From contig CAYTFK010000194.1 of assembly GCA_964436865.1 (NCBI GenBank), positions 1-13,163 of the forward strand: a DNA stretch of 13,163 bases, written 5' to 3'. Under the pieces are notes generated by a model. The model ran no database searches and was not told the DNA's origin. It saw only the letters and a program-made list of their open reading frames with translations. Within the stretch, counting starts at the first letter, position 1. Each line of letters begins with the position of its first letter. Positions 1-6,042 of the stretch are shown here, one piece after another. The position numbers and the translations under genes were made by a program. The stretch comes from JAXGPP01 sp964436865. GTDB taxonomy: Bacteria > Planctomycetota > Planctomycetia > Pirellulales > Thermoguttaceae.

Positions 1-60
1 GTGCCGACCGAACTGGCCCCCGAAGTGCGCGCACTGATTGCCCGGAAACAGAGTGGCTGA
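1..60 (+). CDS. 3' end of a truncated gene, product unknown
   Basis: Frame 1 is open from the first base to a TGA at 58-60. It gives a 19-residue C-terminal tail (VPTELAPEVRALIARKQSG) that is helical and mildly basic, as protein C-termini often are. The start and the rest of the gene lie outside the window, so no function can be given. The short length means a chance open frame cannot be excluded. It is followed directly by repeat copy A, as the DUF1559-like gene further on is followed by copy D. Confidence 0.4.
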   Translation: MPTELAPEVRALIARKQSG

Positions 61-69
61 GAGACCAGT

Positions 70-186
70 CTGGCCGAGGCGATGAAAGGCCGGGGCAGGC
101 CGGCAATCGCGGGAGCCGGGTTGCCGCTGCTGAGAGCAAGAACCGGCCGAGAAGAACACGGGCGAGCCCGTGGCATGCGGCGTGGC
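70..186. repeat. Dispersed repeat, copy A, with 16-bp palindrome
   Basis: Positions 103-186 match 1298-1381 (copy B) and 2811-2893 (copy D) almost base for base. Shared blocks include atcgcgggagccggg, gagagca, and the palindrome CACGGGC-GA-GCCCGTG at 157-172. Copies B and D have AA in the loop. The stretch at 70-96 (ccgaggcgatgaaaggccgg) also matches 1260-1281 and 1915-1937, where it encodes the first codons of the DUF1559-like protein, so copy A retains a scrap of that gene as well. The palindrome resembles REP-type sequences; no transposase is in the window. Confidence 0.75.
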
Positions 187-247
187 GCCCGGCGGAATGG
201 GCCGACTCAGGTATCCGTTCGATCGCAAGCAATCCTCTCTGACCGCA

Positions 248-958
248 ATGGCAGTCAATGAATGCTCGTGGACTCGATCCGCTTTCCAATTCACGCTCCG
301 GGACGTGTTTCTTGTCTTTGTCGCCGTTTCTGCAACGCTTGCTGCATCGTGCTGGAACCTGATGGTCGGCGTTGCCACGGCGCTGGCTCTGTCAGGGGCG
401 ATTACCGTGTTTGCCGGCGTGCGAAAACGTCGGCGCGGCGCAGTCCTTGCGGGTTTGGTGCTCATAGTCCTTGCCGCCGGTTGCGTCGCCCTCCTGTCAA
501 CTACCGTTCTCACCTGGGTGGGCTCACACGAGCTCCGCGTTCACGTCCTGGTGGTAGACGCGTCGAAGCTGACACCGATTTCCAATGCCAGAGTCGAACT
601 GCTCAGCGGACCACGTTCACCACTTGAAGGCCCGCCACCCGTTATCGATCGCGCATTCAAGGTCATTCCGTTGGGGAATGGTGCCGCCCTGGCAACCGAC
701 GACCGTGGATACGCACAGTTTGCAAATCGCTTCTTCGCTGCCGGAAGCGACGGACTCTTCACGAAGGAAGGATACGTGGATACGGCGCAAGTGTGGCTAC
801 GTGTCAGCCGTCCAGGTTACGCAACGACGTATCTGGCGATTGATCAGCAATCGGGCAAGCCACGTGACATCAGAAATGACACTCCGATCTGGGTGACGGT
901 TCCCGTTGCCAAATTCGGACGCGGCGGCGAACAATCGGATGAACCCGATCCGGAATAG
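248..958 (+). CDS. Membrane protein with C-terminal Ig-like/CarboxypepD-reg-like ectodomain
   Basis: A 236-residue protein with unknown function. An 'FQFTLRDVFLVF' segment at residues 13-24 starts a strongly hydrophobic N-terminal half with about three membrane helices (near 19-35, 37-56 and 65-85). The second and third are separated by a basic KRRRR cluster at 60-64. From about residue 95 a beta-rich domain follows, with a 'HVLVVDAS...PISNARVEL' strand pair and a 'TDDRGYAQF' turn. This pattern is typical of carboxypeptidase-regulatory-like or other Ig-like folds, which often lie outside the membrane. The frame is open from 170, but that ATG lies inside repeat copy A. ATG 248 is preferred because it directly precedes the FTLRD segment; ATG 197 is an alternative, and neither has a clear Shine-Dalgarno sequence. 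An anchored sensor or envelope protein is an inference only. Confidence 0.72.
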   Translation: MAVNECSWTRSAFQFTLRDVFLVFVAVSATLAASCWNLMVGVATALALSGAITVFAGVRKRRRGAVLAGLVLIVLAAGCVALLSTTVLTWVGSHELRVHVLVVDASKLTPISNARVELLSGPRSPLEGPPPVIDRAFKVIPLGNGAALATDDRGYAQFANRFFAAGSDGLFTKEGYVDTAQVWLRVSRPGYATTYLAIDQQSGKPRDIRNDTPIWVTVPVAKFGRGGEQSDEPDPE

Positions 959-1119
959 GCCGGATCGAGAGGGCACATCCCGAGCGACATCCTTGACCCA
1001 GCAGCTACTTTGCATGCCGCTCAAGATGATGCTCTTGACATTGCCGGCGCGAGGGCGTTTCTTAGTTGTGGACTTGGGAGAGACAGATCGTGAGAGAGCG
1101 CGTACAGAAATGGAGAGCG

Positions 1120-1197
1120 CAGGCCCGGTTTGTCGAGTGCACGCTCCGAGCGGAAGTCGGGGAGTTGGCAGCCTTCATCTCGTGAATCGCGAGTTGA
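1120..1197 (+). pseudogene. Relic 3' end of a second copy of the small lipoprotein gene
   Basis: The frame beginning CAG at 1120 reads QARFVECTLRAEVGELAAF and then IS, against QARFVECTLGAEDGELVVY then ISWIST in the intact gene. The codon matching Trp147 is TGA (1183-1185), a nonsense change from TGG. The ancestral stop is still present in frame at 1195-1197. A TAG at 1063-1065 closes the frame upstream, and no signal peptide or lipobox is left. This is a non-functional fragment. Confidence 0.75.
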
Positions 1198-1237
1198 CAG
1201 TGGCGTGTGCGGCCAAGAACTGCAAAGCCGGAGTGTC

Positions 1238-1264
1238 ATGGAGATTGAAGGCAATATTCCCTGA
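1238..1264 (+). pseudogene. Relic start of a second DUF1559-like gene, stopped after 8 codons
   Basis: ATG 1238 reads MEIEGNIP and then TGA at 1262-1264. The intact gene at 1896 reads MEIEGSAPRGDERP, so the stop is a CGA-to-TGA change. The distance from the lipoprotein stop to this ATG is 43 bases in both copies (1195 to 1238 and 1853 to 1896). This confirms that the two stretches descend from one gene pair. The rest of the gene is absent; the sequence runs within about 30 bases into repeat copy B, as if the gene body had been deleted. Confidence 0.7.
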
Positions 1265-1297
1265 AGCGATGACAGGCCGGGGTGGGCCTGAAAGCCT

Positions 1298-1381
1298 GCC
1301 ATCGCGGGAGCCGGGATGCCGCTGCGGAGAGCAAGAACCGGCCGAGAAGAGCACGGGCAAGCCCGTGGCACGCGGCGTGGC
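1298..1381. repeat. Dispersed repeat, copy B, with 16-bp palindrome
   Basis: An ~84-bp unit nearly identical to 103-186 and similar to 2811-2893. The palindrome CACGGGC-AA-GCCCGTG is at 1352-1367, and the unit ends in gcacgcggcgtggc. It lies just 5' of the lipoprotein gene, whose ATG is 21 bases further on, so promoter or regulatory effects are possible. As RNA the palindrome gives a 7-bp GC-rich stem with a 2-nt centre, which is too tight a loop to fold fully. A DNA-level role (cruciform, recombination or REP-like site) therefore seems more likely than a terminator; no T-run follows. Confidence 0.78.
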
Positions 1382-1402
1382 AAGGGTTCCTGGTGGATTG
1401 TG

Positions 1403-1855
1403 ATGAACATGCGCGGAATTATCGCGGTCGTGGTGGCTGGGCTCGGCTTGTTACCCGGATGTCTGAAATTCGGGGACGACATAGAAGTGGAGGCTCCGCA
1501 TGTCACCGCGGAGCATCTGGAGCAGGTGAGTTCGTTGACCGGGATCCGGTTCCCGGAGGGCTCGACCGGGTTGGGCTACTACTATCTTGGGTCAGGCATT
1601 GACGACGCACTTGCCGCCAAGGTGGCCATTGAAGCAGACAAGAAGGACGCCTTCCTTCAGAACGAGGTTTTCCAGAAGGGCAGCACGAGCGCTCCGCACA
1701 TTCAGATTGGAAAGTCACAGCCGTGGTGGAAGATCGATGCCCTGACGGAACGCATCGACCGGACGCTTGAGCTTCCGCAGGCGCGGTTTGTCGAGTGCAC
1801 GCTCGGAGCGGAAGATGGAGAATTGGTGGTCTACATCTCGTGGATCTCGACCTGA
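1403..1855 (+). CDS. Small putative lipoprotein, family not recognised
   Basis: A 150-residue protein. The N-terminus MNMRGIIAVVVAGLGLLPGC is a short lipoprotein signal peptide with an LLPGC lipobox and Cys20 as the predicted lipidated residue. The mature part (21-150) is mixed alpha/beta with no repeats. It has a 'GYYYLGSGIDDAL' segment (58-70), 'PWWKIDALTERI' (107-118) and a C-terminal strand 'GELVVYISWIST'. The frame is open from 1316, but the upstream part lies in repeat copy B. ATG 1403 (or 1409) is chosen because the signal peptide starts there. The stop is 40 bases before the DUF1559-like start, so the two probably form an operon. A decayed paralogue of the 3' end lies at 1120-1197. 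The protein should sit on the periplasmic face of a membrane; its function is unknown. Confidence 0.78.
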   Translation: MNMRGIIAVVVAGLGLLPGCLKFGDDIEVEAPHVTAEHLEQVSSLTGIRFPEGSTGLGYYYLGSGIDDALAAKVAIEADKKDAFLQNEVFQKGSTSAPHIQIGKSQPWWKIDALTERIDRTLELPQARFVECTLGAEDGELVVYISWIST

Positions 1856-1937
1856 CAGGGGCGTGTGCGGCCAAGAACCGCAATACGGCGGCGGCATGGA
1901 GATCGAAGGCAGTGCTCCCCGAGGCGATGAAAGGCCG
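1777..1937 (+). repeat. Intact counterpart of the decayed gene-pair junction at 1119-1281
   Basis: This segment spans the lipoprotein C-terminal codons, the 40-bp spacer and the first 14 codons of the DUF1559-like gene. It is duplicated at 1119-1281. Its last ~22 bases (ccgaggcgatgaaaggccg) recur a third time at 75-93 in copy A. Because it is coding here and broken there, this copy is taken as the parental arrangement. Confidence 0.75.
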
Positions 1938-2726
1938 AGCGCGGAATCAGCGTTAACCGAGCCACCCGGCCGACCGCAATTCAGCCTTCGGTCGTTGCTC
2001 CTGGGGGTGCTGATCGCCTGCGTGCTGCTAGGAGCGATCACTCCGTCGGCCCGATATGTCCGCCGGTTGGGGCAGCGGGCGCAGTGCCAGAGCAACCTGA
2101 AAATGATTGCGCTGGCGCTCAACAATTACCATGACGTATTCAAGTCATTTCCTCCGGCCGTCACGTACGCGGCCGATGGGACGCCGATGCATAGCTGGCG
2201 CGTGGCGATCACGCCGTTTCTCATGCAGAACACGTTTTACGACGCATACGATTTCCGACAGGCATGGAATGGTCCGGGTAACGCACTGCTGGCGGACGAG
2301 GTGCATGAAGTGCCGATATCGTCCGTCACCGCGAAGTGTGCCGGGGTGGTATTTGATGCCGTCTATTTCGGTTACCGCTGTCCTTCCGCGCCGCGATCGC
2401 AGGACCACTGGATGACCAACTACGTGATGCTGATTGACGACCGTCGCGGCAAACCCAACGGGCCGCCAAATCGGCCGGGCAGCGTTCCGCCCAGCCTTAC
2501 TCCGAAATCGGCGGTGATCATCATCGAGATTGCCGACAGCGACATTCACTGGATGGGACCGCGCGATGTGCTGTTGAGCGAGTTGAGTATGAAGATCAAC
2601 GACCGGTCCAGACGCAGCCTGTCGAGCGATCATGGCGGAGCGTGTGTGGCCTATGCCGACGGATCGGTGGAATGGCTGGACGACGCAACGACCGAAGAGT
2701 ATGTCAGGGTACTGCTCACGCAGTGA
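1896..2726 (+). CDS. DUF1559-like (H-X9-DG type) protein lacking the prepilin signature
   Basis: A 276-residue member of the planctomycete DUF1559 group (pseudopilin-like surface proteins). Diagnostic parts are a single N-terminal membrane helix (31-49), then 'QCQSNLKMIALALNNYHD' (63-80), the usual CxNNLKQIGLALHNYHD block of the family. After it come 'FPPA...' and a C-terminal 'SDHGGACVAYADGSVEWL' that corresponds to the H-X9-DG motif. Two oddities are visible. The usual prepilin cleavage/methylation motif (GFTLVELL) is replaced by 'QFSLRSLLLG', so processing by prepilin peptidase is unlikely. The motif spacing is H-X8-DG, one residue short. The frame is open from 1767 but overlaps the lipoprotein gene; ATG 1896 is preferred because its duplicate at 1238 keeps the same start and spacing. 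The role is unknown; it is probably membrane-anchored with a periplasmic or surface domain. Confidence 0.85.
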   Translation: MEIEGSAPRGDERPSAESALTEPPGRPQFSLRSLLLGVLIACVLLGAITPSARYVRRLGQRAQCQSNLKMIALALNNYHDVFKSFPPAVTYAADGTPMHSWRVAITPFLMQNTFYDAYDFRQAWNGPGNALLADEVHEVPISSVTAKCAGVVFDAVYFGYRCPSAPRSQDHWMTNYVMLIDDRRGKPNGPPNRPGSVPPSLTPKSAVIIIEIADSDIHWMGPRDVLLSELSMKINDRSRRSLSSDHGGACVAYADGSVEWLDDATTEEYVRVLLTQ

Positions 2727-2810
2727 AATTCGAAACGAGGCGGGCGGGGAGAAAACCGCCGGTGGAGCGGCGGGCTACTGTGGGGACTCGCAGATCGGTG
2801 CGGCACTGGA

Positions 2811-2893
2811 GCAATCGCGGGAGCCGGGATGGCGCTACGGAGAGCATGAAACGGCCAGGAAGAGCACGGGCAAGCCCGTGGCACGTGGGGCGA
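2811..2893. repeat. Dispersed repeat, copy D, with 16-bp palindrome
   Basis: Matches copies A and B across ~83 bp (atcgcgggagccgggatg, ctacggagagca, ggaagagcacgggcaag), with palindrome CACGGGC-AA-GCCCGTG at 2865-2880. It sits 84 bases after the DUF1559-like stop, in the 262-base gap before the convergent minus-strand gene. The rest of that gap (2727-2810, 2894-2988) shows no gene and no convincing terminator. This copy lacks the short gene-start scrap found next to copies A and B. That fits with the intact gene lying between the left part (1777-1937) and this right part. Confidence 0.75.
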
Positions 2894-2988
2894 GCGCGCG
2901 GAGGGCGGGCGCGGCCGGAGGCAGCGGGAAGCGCGGGTGAAGAACGCGCTCAGTGTTCGAGCACGCGACAGGGGCGATGACTCGAGTG

Positions 2989-3477
2989 TCAGGCCTCGTC
3001 GACTACGCGGGCAATTGCATCGAGGGTGGCGGAATCGTAGGGGCCGACGCCCGGGTGGCGCTGGCGCTTGATGGCGACACGAATGTACTTCTTGGCGTCT
3101 TCGTCGATTCGGCCTTCGTCCATAAGCTGGCCAAGGCCCGTGGCGATGATCGTGGTATCGAGCGTGAAGATATCGTACTGATCGCCCAGGAAAGCACCTT
3201 CAGGATTCTCCATGTCGATTTCGACTTGGGAATCGGATGCGAGCGTGTCGTTGTATTCAGCGAGCCTGCCGCCAAGGATCCAATCGAAGCAGTGCGAAAG
3301 GGGCGACTGAGGGTTCTCCCGCCGCCAGTCGCGCCATTCGTAGTAGGCGTCGCTTCCCTCGTCGCTGCCGAACGGAGCGGCCTCATCGACGCAATCCCAG
3401 AAGAAGGGTTCACGCATCAACTCGCGCGCCCGAGGGTGGGCAACTTCGGGTTCATTGAACGGGTCGTGCTCAGACAT
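2989..3477 (-). CDS. Small acidic cytoplasmic protein, possibly YfeS-like
   Basis: A 162-residue acidic protein without a signal peptide or membrane helix. The visible pattern is 'EVAHPRARELMREPFFWDC' (11-29), 'DEAAPFGSDEGSDAYYEW' (31-48), and 'FTLDTTIIATGLGQLMDEGRID' (104-125). The Trp/Asp-rich first half weakly recalls the E. coli YfeS-type proteins of unknown function; this is from memory and low certainty. The minus-strand frame is preferred over the overlapping plus-strand frame at 2953-3504 because its composition is that of a normal soluble protein. The start is 30 bases downstream of the sialidase stop on the same strand, so co-transcription is likely. No Shine-Dalgarno sequence is evident. 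Confidence 0.72.
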   Translation of the reverse strand: MSEHDPFNEPEVAHPRARELMREPFFWDCVDEAAPFGSDEGSDAYYEWRDWRRENPQSPLSHCFDWILGGRLAEYNDTLASDSQVEIDMENPEGAFLGDQYDIFTLDTTIIATGLGQLMDEGRIDEDAKKYIRVAIKRQRHPGVGPYDSATLDAIARVVDEA

Positions 3478-3507
3478 GAGATGCGACTTTGCGGGAGAAT
3501 GTGAAAA

Positions 3508-5817
3508 TCACGGCAACTTGGGCAACTTCGCTCCATAATACACGGCGCGGTGGCGGTTGTCGTCGTAGGCGAAGTGGAGGTACTCTCGGTCGCGGCTCAC
3601 GAAGCCGTCGGGGTAGTTGAGCCGGCCTTTGGGACCGTCGCTCGACTCAGGGACGAGCACGCGGCGGTAGGGCCAGGTCTGCATGCCGTCGAAGCTGACC
3701 CAGAGGGCGAGCGGGCTGCGATGGCGGGGATTGGGATTGTGCAGCAGGGCCACCGCGTCGCCGCCGAGCGGGTAGAGCGTGGCCTTCGAGCCGGGGTTCG
3801 GGATGGCGGTTTTCTGGGCCACGGCTGGCCAGGTGCGTCCGCCGTCGGGCGACTCGGCATAGTAGAGCACGCCTCCCAGGCCGTCGGCGCGGATGATCAT
3901 GGCGATGCGGCCGTCGGTCCACTCGACGATGTTGTTCTCGGCCCAGCCGAAGTAGCGGTCGTTGTCCGTCAGCCGGATGTCGCCGTGCTCGGTCCAGGTC
4001 TTGCCGCCGTCGGCGCTCATCAGAACGCCGTTGCGGGGATTGGTAAAGGCCCGCTCGAGCGGCGGCTTCGACGCTTCGTTCTCCGGGCCGATATAGTGCT
4101 GGAACGGCACGAGGATGCGGCCGTCGCGGGCGATGATGTGGTTGCGGATGAACGTGCGGTAGCGAAGCCGGCCGGGCACCGGCTCGGGCTTGCTCCACGT
4201 GCGGCAGGAGTCGTCGCTGGTGATGAACCACGACTGCCAGTCGCTCCGCCAGTGGCCGGAGTGTGTGGAGAAGAAGAGCGTGCACCGTCCGTCACGAACC
4301 ATGAGTTCAGTCGGCCCCTGGCCGATCGTCTTGCCTTGGCGAGGAAAGCCGACGTCGAACGGTTCGAGCGGCGACCAGGTCTTGCCCTGGTCGGTGCTCC
4401 GGGTCACACCCGTGTAGTTCTCCGGCGCGGGCTCGGTGTCGCCGCCGGCCAGCATGAAGAGGATCCACGAGCCGTCGGGGAGTTCGCGGAGCGTCGTATC
4501 GCAGACCATGCTGTTGGGTTTCTGGCCGTCGTAGACCACCAGCGTGCGATCGAGCTTCGCGTCGGCGCGGGCGCGCTCGGCCCACGGCCCGCCGGTGGGC
4601 TTGTTGACCAAAATTCGCGATGCCGCGCCGGGCAAGCGAAACTCGCCGGCGAGAATGTCTTCCTCGCGGAAGCGTGCCATAAGGATCTCGCCGTCGGTGT
4701 GACGATTGCGGTCGTAGAGGATGTGGATCAGGCCATCGGGGGCCTGGAAGCCGTCGGGATAGGAGATGCCGCTCCGCTCGTCGAGGAGCAGGCCGCCCTG
4801 CCAGGTGCGGCCGTCGTCGTCGGAAATGAAAGCGCGGAGATGTGAACGGCCGCGGGTCTTTTCGTCGATCAGGCCGTGCTTGACCAGGAGCAGTCGGCCC
4901 GAGGCGAGTCGGCGAAGGTGGAAGCGGGCGCTGACGTGCTTGATGACGGAGGGCTGGGGCTCGGACCAGGTTCGACCCTGGTCGCCCGAGAAGCTTTCGG
5001 CCATTCCATCAGCGGTGCGGGCGAGCATCCAGATCCGGCCGTCGGCCAGTTCGACGAACATGTGCTCGTCGAAGGCGGGATTGGGAAAGCGAACACCGCC
5101 GCGACGGATCCACGTGTTACCCTGGTCGGTCGAGGCATAGACGTGGGCCATCCGCTGGTCGTCGAGATCGTGATGCGATTCTTTCAGCTCGGCCGGAGCG
5201 ATCTTGCCGCGGTCCCAGAGCGAGACGGGCAAGAGCCAATCGCCACTTTTCAGGACGGTGGGCTTGTTGAGAGTGCAGCCGTGGGCGAACCGCACGGGCT
5301 TCGACCAGACGGGTTCATCGGCATCAGGGTCGTCGCAGGTGATGTACCAGTCACCCGAGCGGCCGTCGAACCCACCGAGGGTCTGCTCGAAGAAGAACCA
5401 CAATCGGCCGCCAGGATCGGTCCAGAGGTTGCCTACCCGGGTTCCGCGCGGCGGCACGCCGGGCGGATCGGTTGGATCGATGACGACGCGCGGCGGAGAC
5501 CATGTCTGGCCGCCGTCATCGCTGGCGGCGAGGATCATGAAACCGTCGGGGCGGTCGCCGTTGCCGACCCAAGCGGCCCAGATTCGACCATTCTTGGTGC
5601 GGTCCATGCCGATGATCATGCCGGCGGTGCGGGCCTCGTCGGCGTACTCGAGGCCCGGCCTGGTGTTGACGGCGGGCGGTTCGAGAGCCAGGTCAAGCAG
5701 TTTGCCGTCGAGCGACGGCGTTTCGGCGGCAGGGAGTTCAGTAAGCGCCGCTACGGCGCACAAGATGACGCAGCAGGCGGCGAAGTAGTGGGGTCGAGTT
5801 GGCATCGATCGCTTCAT
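3508..5817 (-). CDS. Secreted tandem-domain sialidase-like (BNR/Asp-box) protein
   Basis: A 769-residue exported protein predicted to hydrolyse or bind glycans (exo-alpha-sialidase-like superfamily). A Sec signal peptide is seen (basic MKRSMPTRPH, hydrophobic 11-25, PAA cleavage region near 29-32). Nine Asp-boxes of the form S-x-D-x-G-x-T-W lie at about 99, 229, 277, 332, 474, 534, 601, 656 and 708; the sixth and ninth are degenerate. The protein is an internal duplication. Domain 1 (about 52-385) and domain 2 (about 428-769) both end in a Y-P-D-G-F segment followed by a Y-D-x-N-R-H segment (353/735 and 368/751). Two six-bladed propellers are therefore likely. The catalytic Arg triad and Tyr/Glu pair cannot be assigned with certainty. 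ATG 5817 is chosen over the ORF start at 5883 because an AGGAG lies five bases upstream and the signal peptide begins there. True sialic acid specificity is not established. Confidence 0.9.
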   Translation of the reverse strand: MKRSMPTRPHYFAACCVILCAVAALTELPAAETPSLDGKLLDLALEPPAVNTRPGLEYADEARTAGMIIGMDRTKNGRIWAAWVGNGDRPDGFMILAASDDGGQTWSPPRVVIDPTDPPGVPPRGTRVGNLWTDPGGRLWFFFEQTLGGFDGRSGDWYITCDDPDADEPVWSKPVRFAHGCTLNKPTVLKSGDWLLPVSLWDRGKIAPAELKESHHDLDDQRMAHVYASTDQGNTWIRRGGVRFPNPAFDEHMFVELADGRIWMLARTADGMAESFSGDQGRTWSEPQPSVIKHVSARFHLRRLASGRLLLVKHGLIDEKTRGRSHLRAFISDDDGRTWQGGLLLDERSGISYPDGFQAPDGLIHILYDRNRHTDGEILMARFREEDILAGEFRLPGAASRILVNKPTGGPWAERARADAKLDRTLVVYDGQKPNSMVCDTTLRELPDGSWILFMLAGGDTEPAPENYTGVTRSTDQGKTWSPLEPFDVGFPRQGKTIGQGPTELMVRDGRCTLFFSTHSGHWRSDWQSWFITSDDSCRTWSKPEPVPGRLRYRTFIRNHIIARDGRILVPFQHYIGPENEASKPPLERAFTNPRNGVLMSADGGKTWTEHGDIRLTDNDRYFGWAENNIVEWTDGRIAMIIRADGLGGVLYYAESPDGGRTWPAVAQKTAIPNPGSKATLYPLGGDAVALLHNPNPRHRSPLALWVSFDGMQTWPYRRVLVPESSDGPKGRLNYPDGFVSRDREYLHFAYDDNRHRAVYYGAKLPKLP

Positions 5818-5827
5818 CTCATCTCCT
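5818..5827 (-). promoter_or_regulatory. Shine-Dalgarno fixing the sialidase start
   Basis: On the minus strand the bases before ATG 5817 read ccAGGAGatgag. AGGAG (5823-5827) has a 5-base spacer to the ATG. The longer in-frame start 66 bases upstream would place extra residues before the signal peptide. Confidence 0.6.
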
Positions 5828-6042
5828 GGAGCAGTTCGACGTTGAGTGACGGCGATTCTCGGCGGGGCTGCGGCCGACGTCAACCGCCCGGCGGGGATTG
5901 TTGGAGCGGGGACTTGCCGGCAGAGGATGACGGGCGACGGAGCGATGAGCGGAGCGCAACGATCAGGCCGCGAGACGCTCGCCCGGTAAGCCTCTGGCGA
6001 GGTTCGGCGAGAAGATTCGAGGAAGGTCGAGAGCGGTGGCTT

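Larger units (their letters stand above)
1119..1281 (+). repeat. Decayed duplicate (left part) of the lipoprotein/DUF1559 junction
   Basis: This stretch aligns almost without gaps to 1777-1937: the last 26 codons of the lipoprotein gene, the spacer and the first codons of the DUF1559-like gene. Runs such as ggtttgtcgagtgcacgctc and gcgtgtgcggccaagaac are identical or nearly so. Upstream of 1119 the similarity fades, although 1087-1118 still encodes a charged 'VRERVQKW' resembling 'LTERIDRT' in the intact gene. Immediately downstream lies repeat copy B. This is best read as the remnant of a tandem duplication. Confidence 0.8.

Noticed and set aside
157..172. Palindrome CACGGGC-N2-GCCCGTG as a terminator
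   Set aside because: The two-base centre leaves too tight a loop for the full RNA stem and no T-run follows in any of the three copies. A DNA-level or REP-like role fits better.
906..1602. Plus-strand frames at 906-1403 and 1282-1602
   Set aside because: They run through the relic gene pair and repeat copy B and have low-complexity translations. The relics are in a different frame with clear similarity to the intact genes.
103..2893. CRISPR array or integron attC array
   Set aside because: Only three repeats, spaced about 1.1-1.4 kb apart with genes between them, so not CRISPR. No attC core-site layout or integrase was seen, so only 'cassette-like' is claimed.
2953..3504. Plus-strand frame of 183 codons overlapping the small acidic protein
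   Set aside because: The minus-strand frame has a more natural composition (Trp, Asp, Glu, Tyr) and sits 30 bases after the sialidase gene. The plus frame is the mirror image.
3550..4845. Long plus-strand open frame (431 codons) opposite the sialidase, continued by another at 4876-6102
   Set aside because: It is an antisense mirror of a clear Asp-box protein in GC-rich DNA. Its composition (Val/Ala/Gly/Arg-rich) is not protein-like, and it has no ribosome-binding site.
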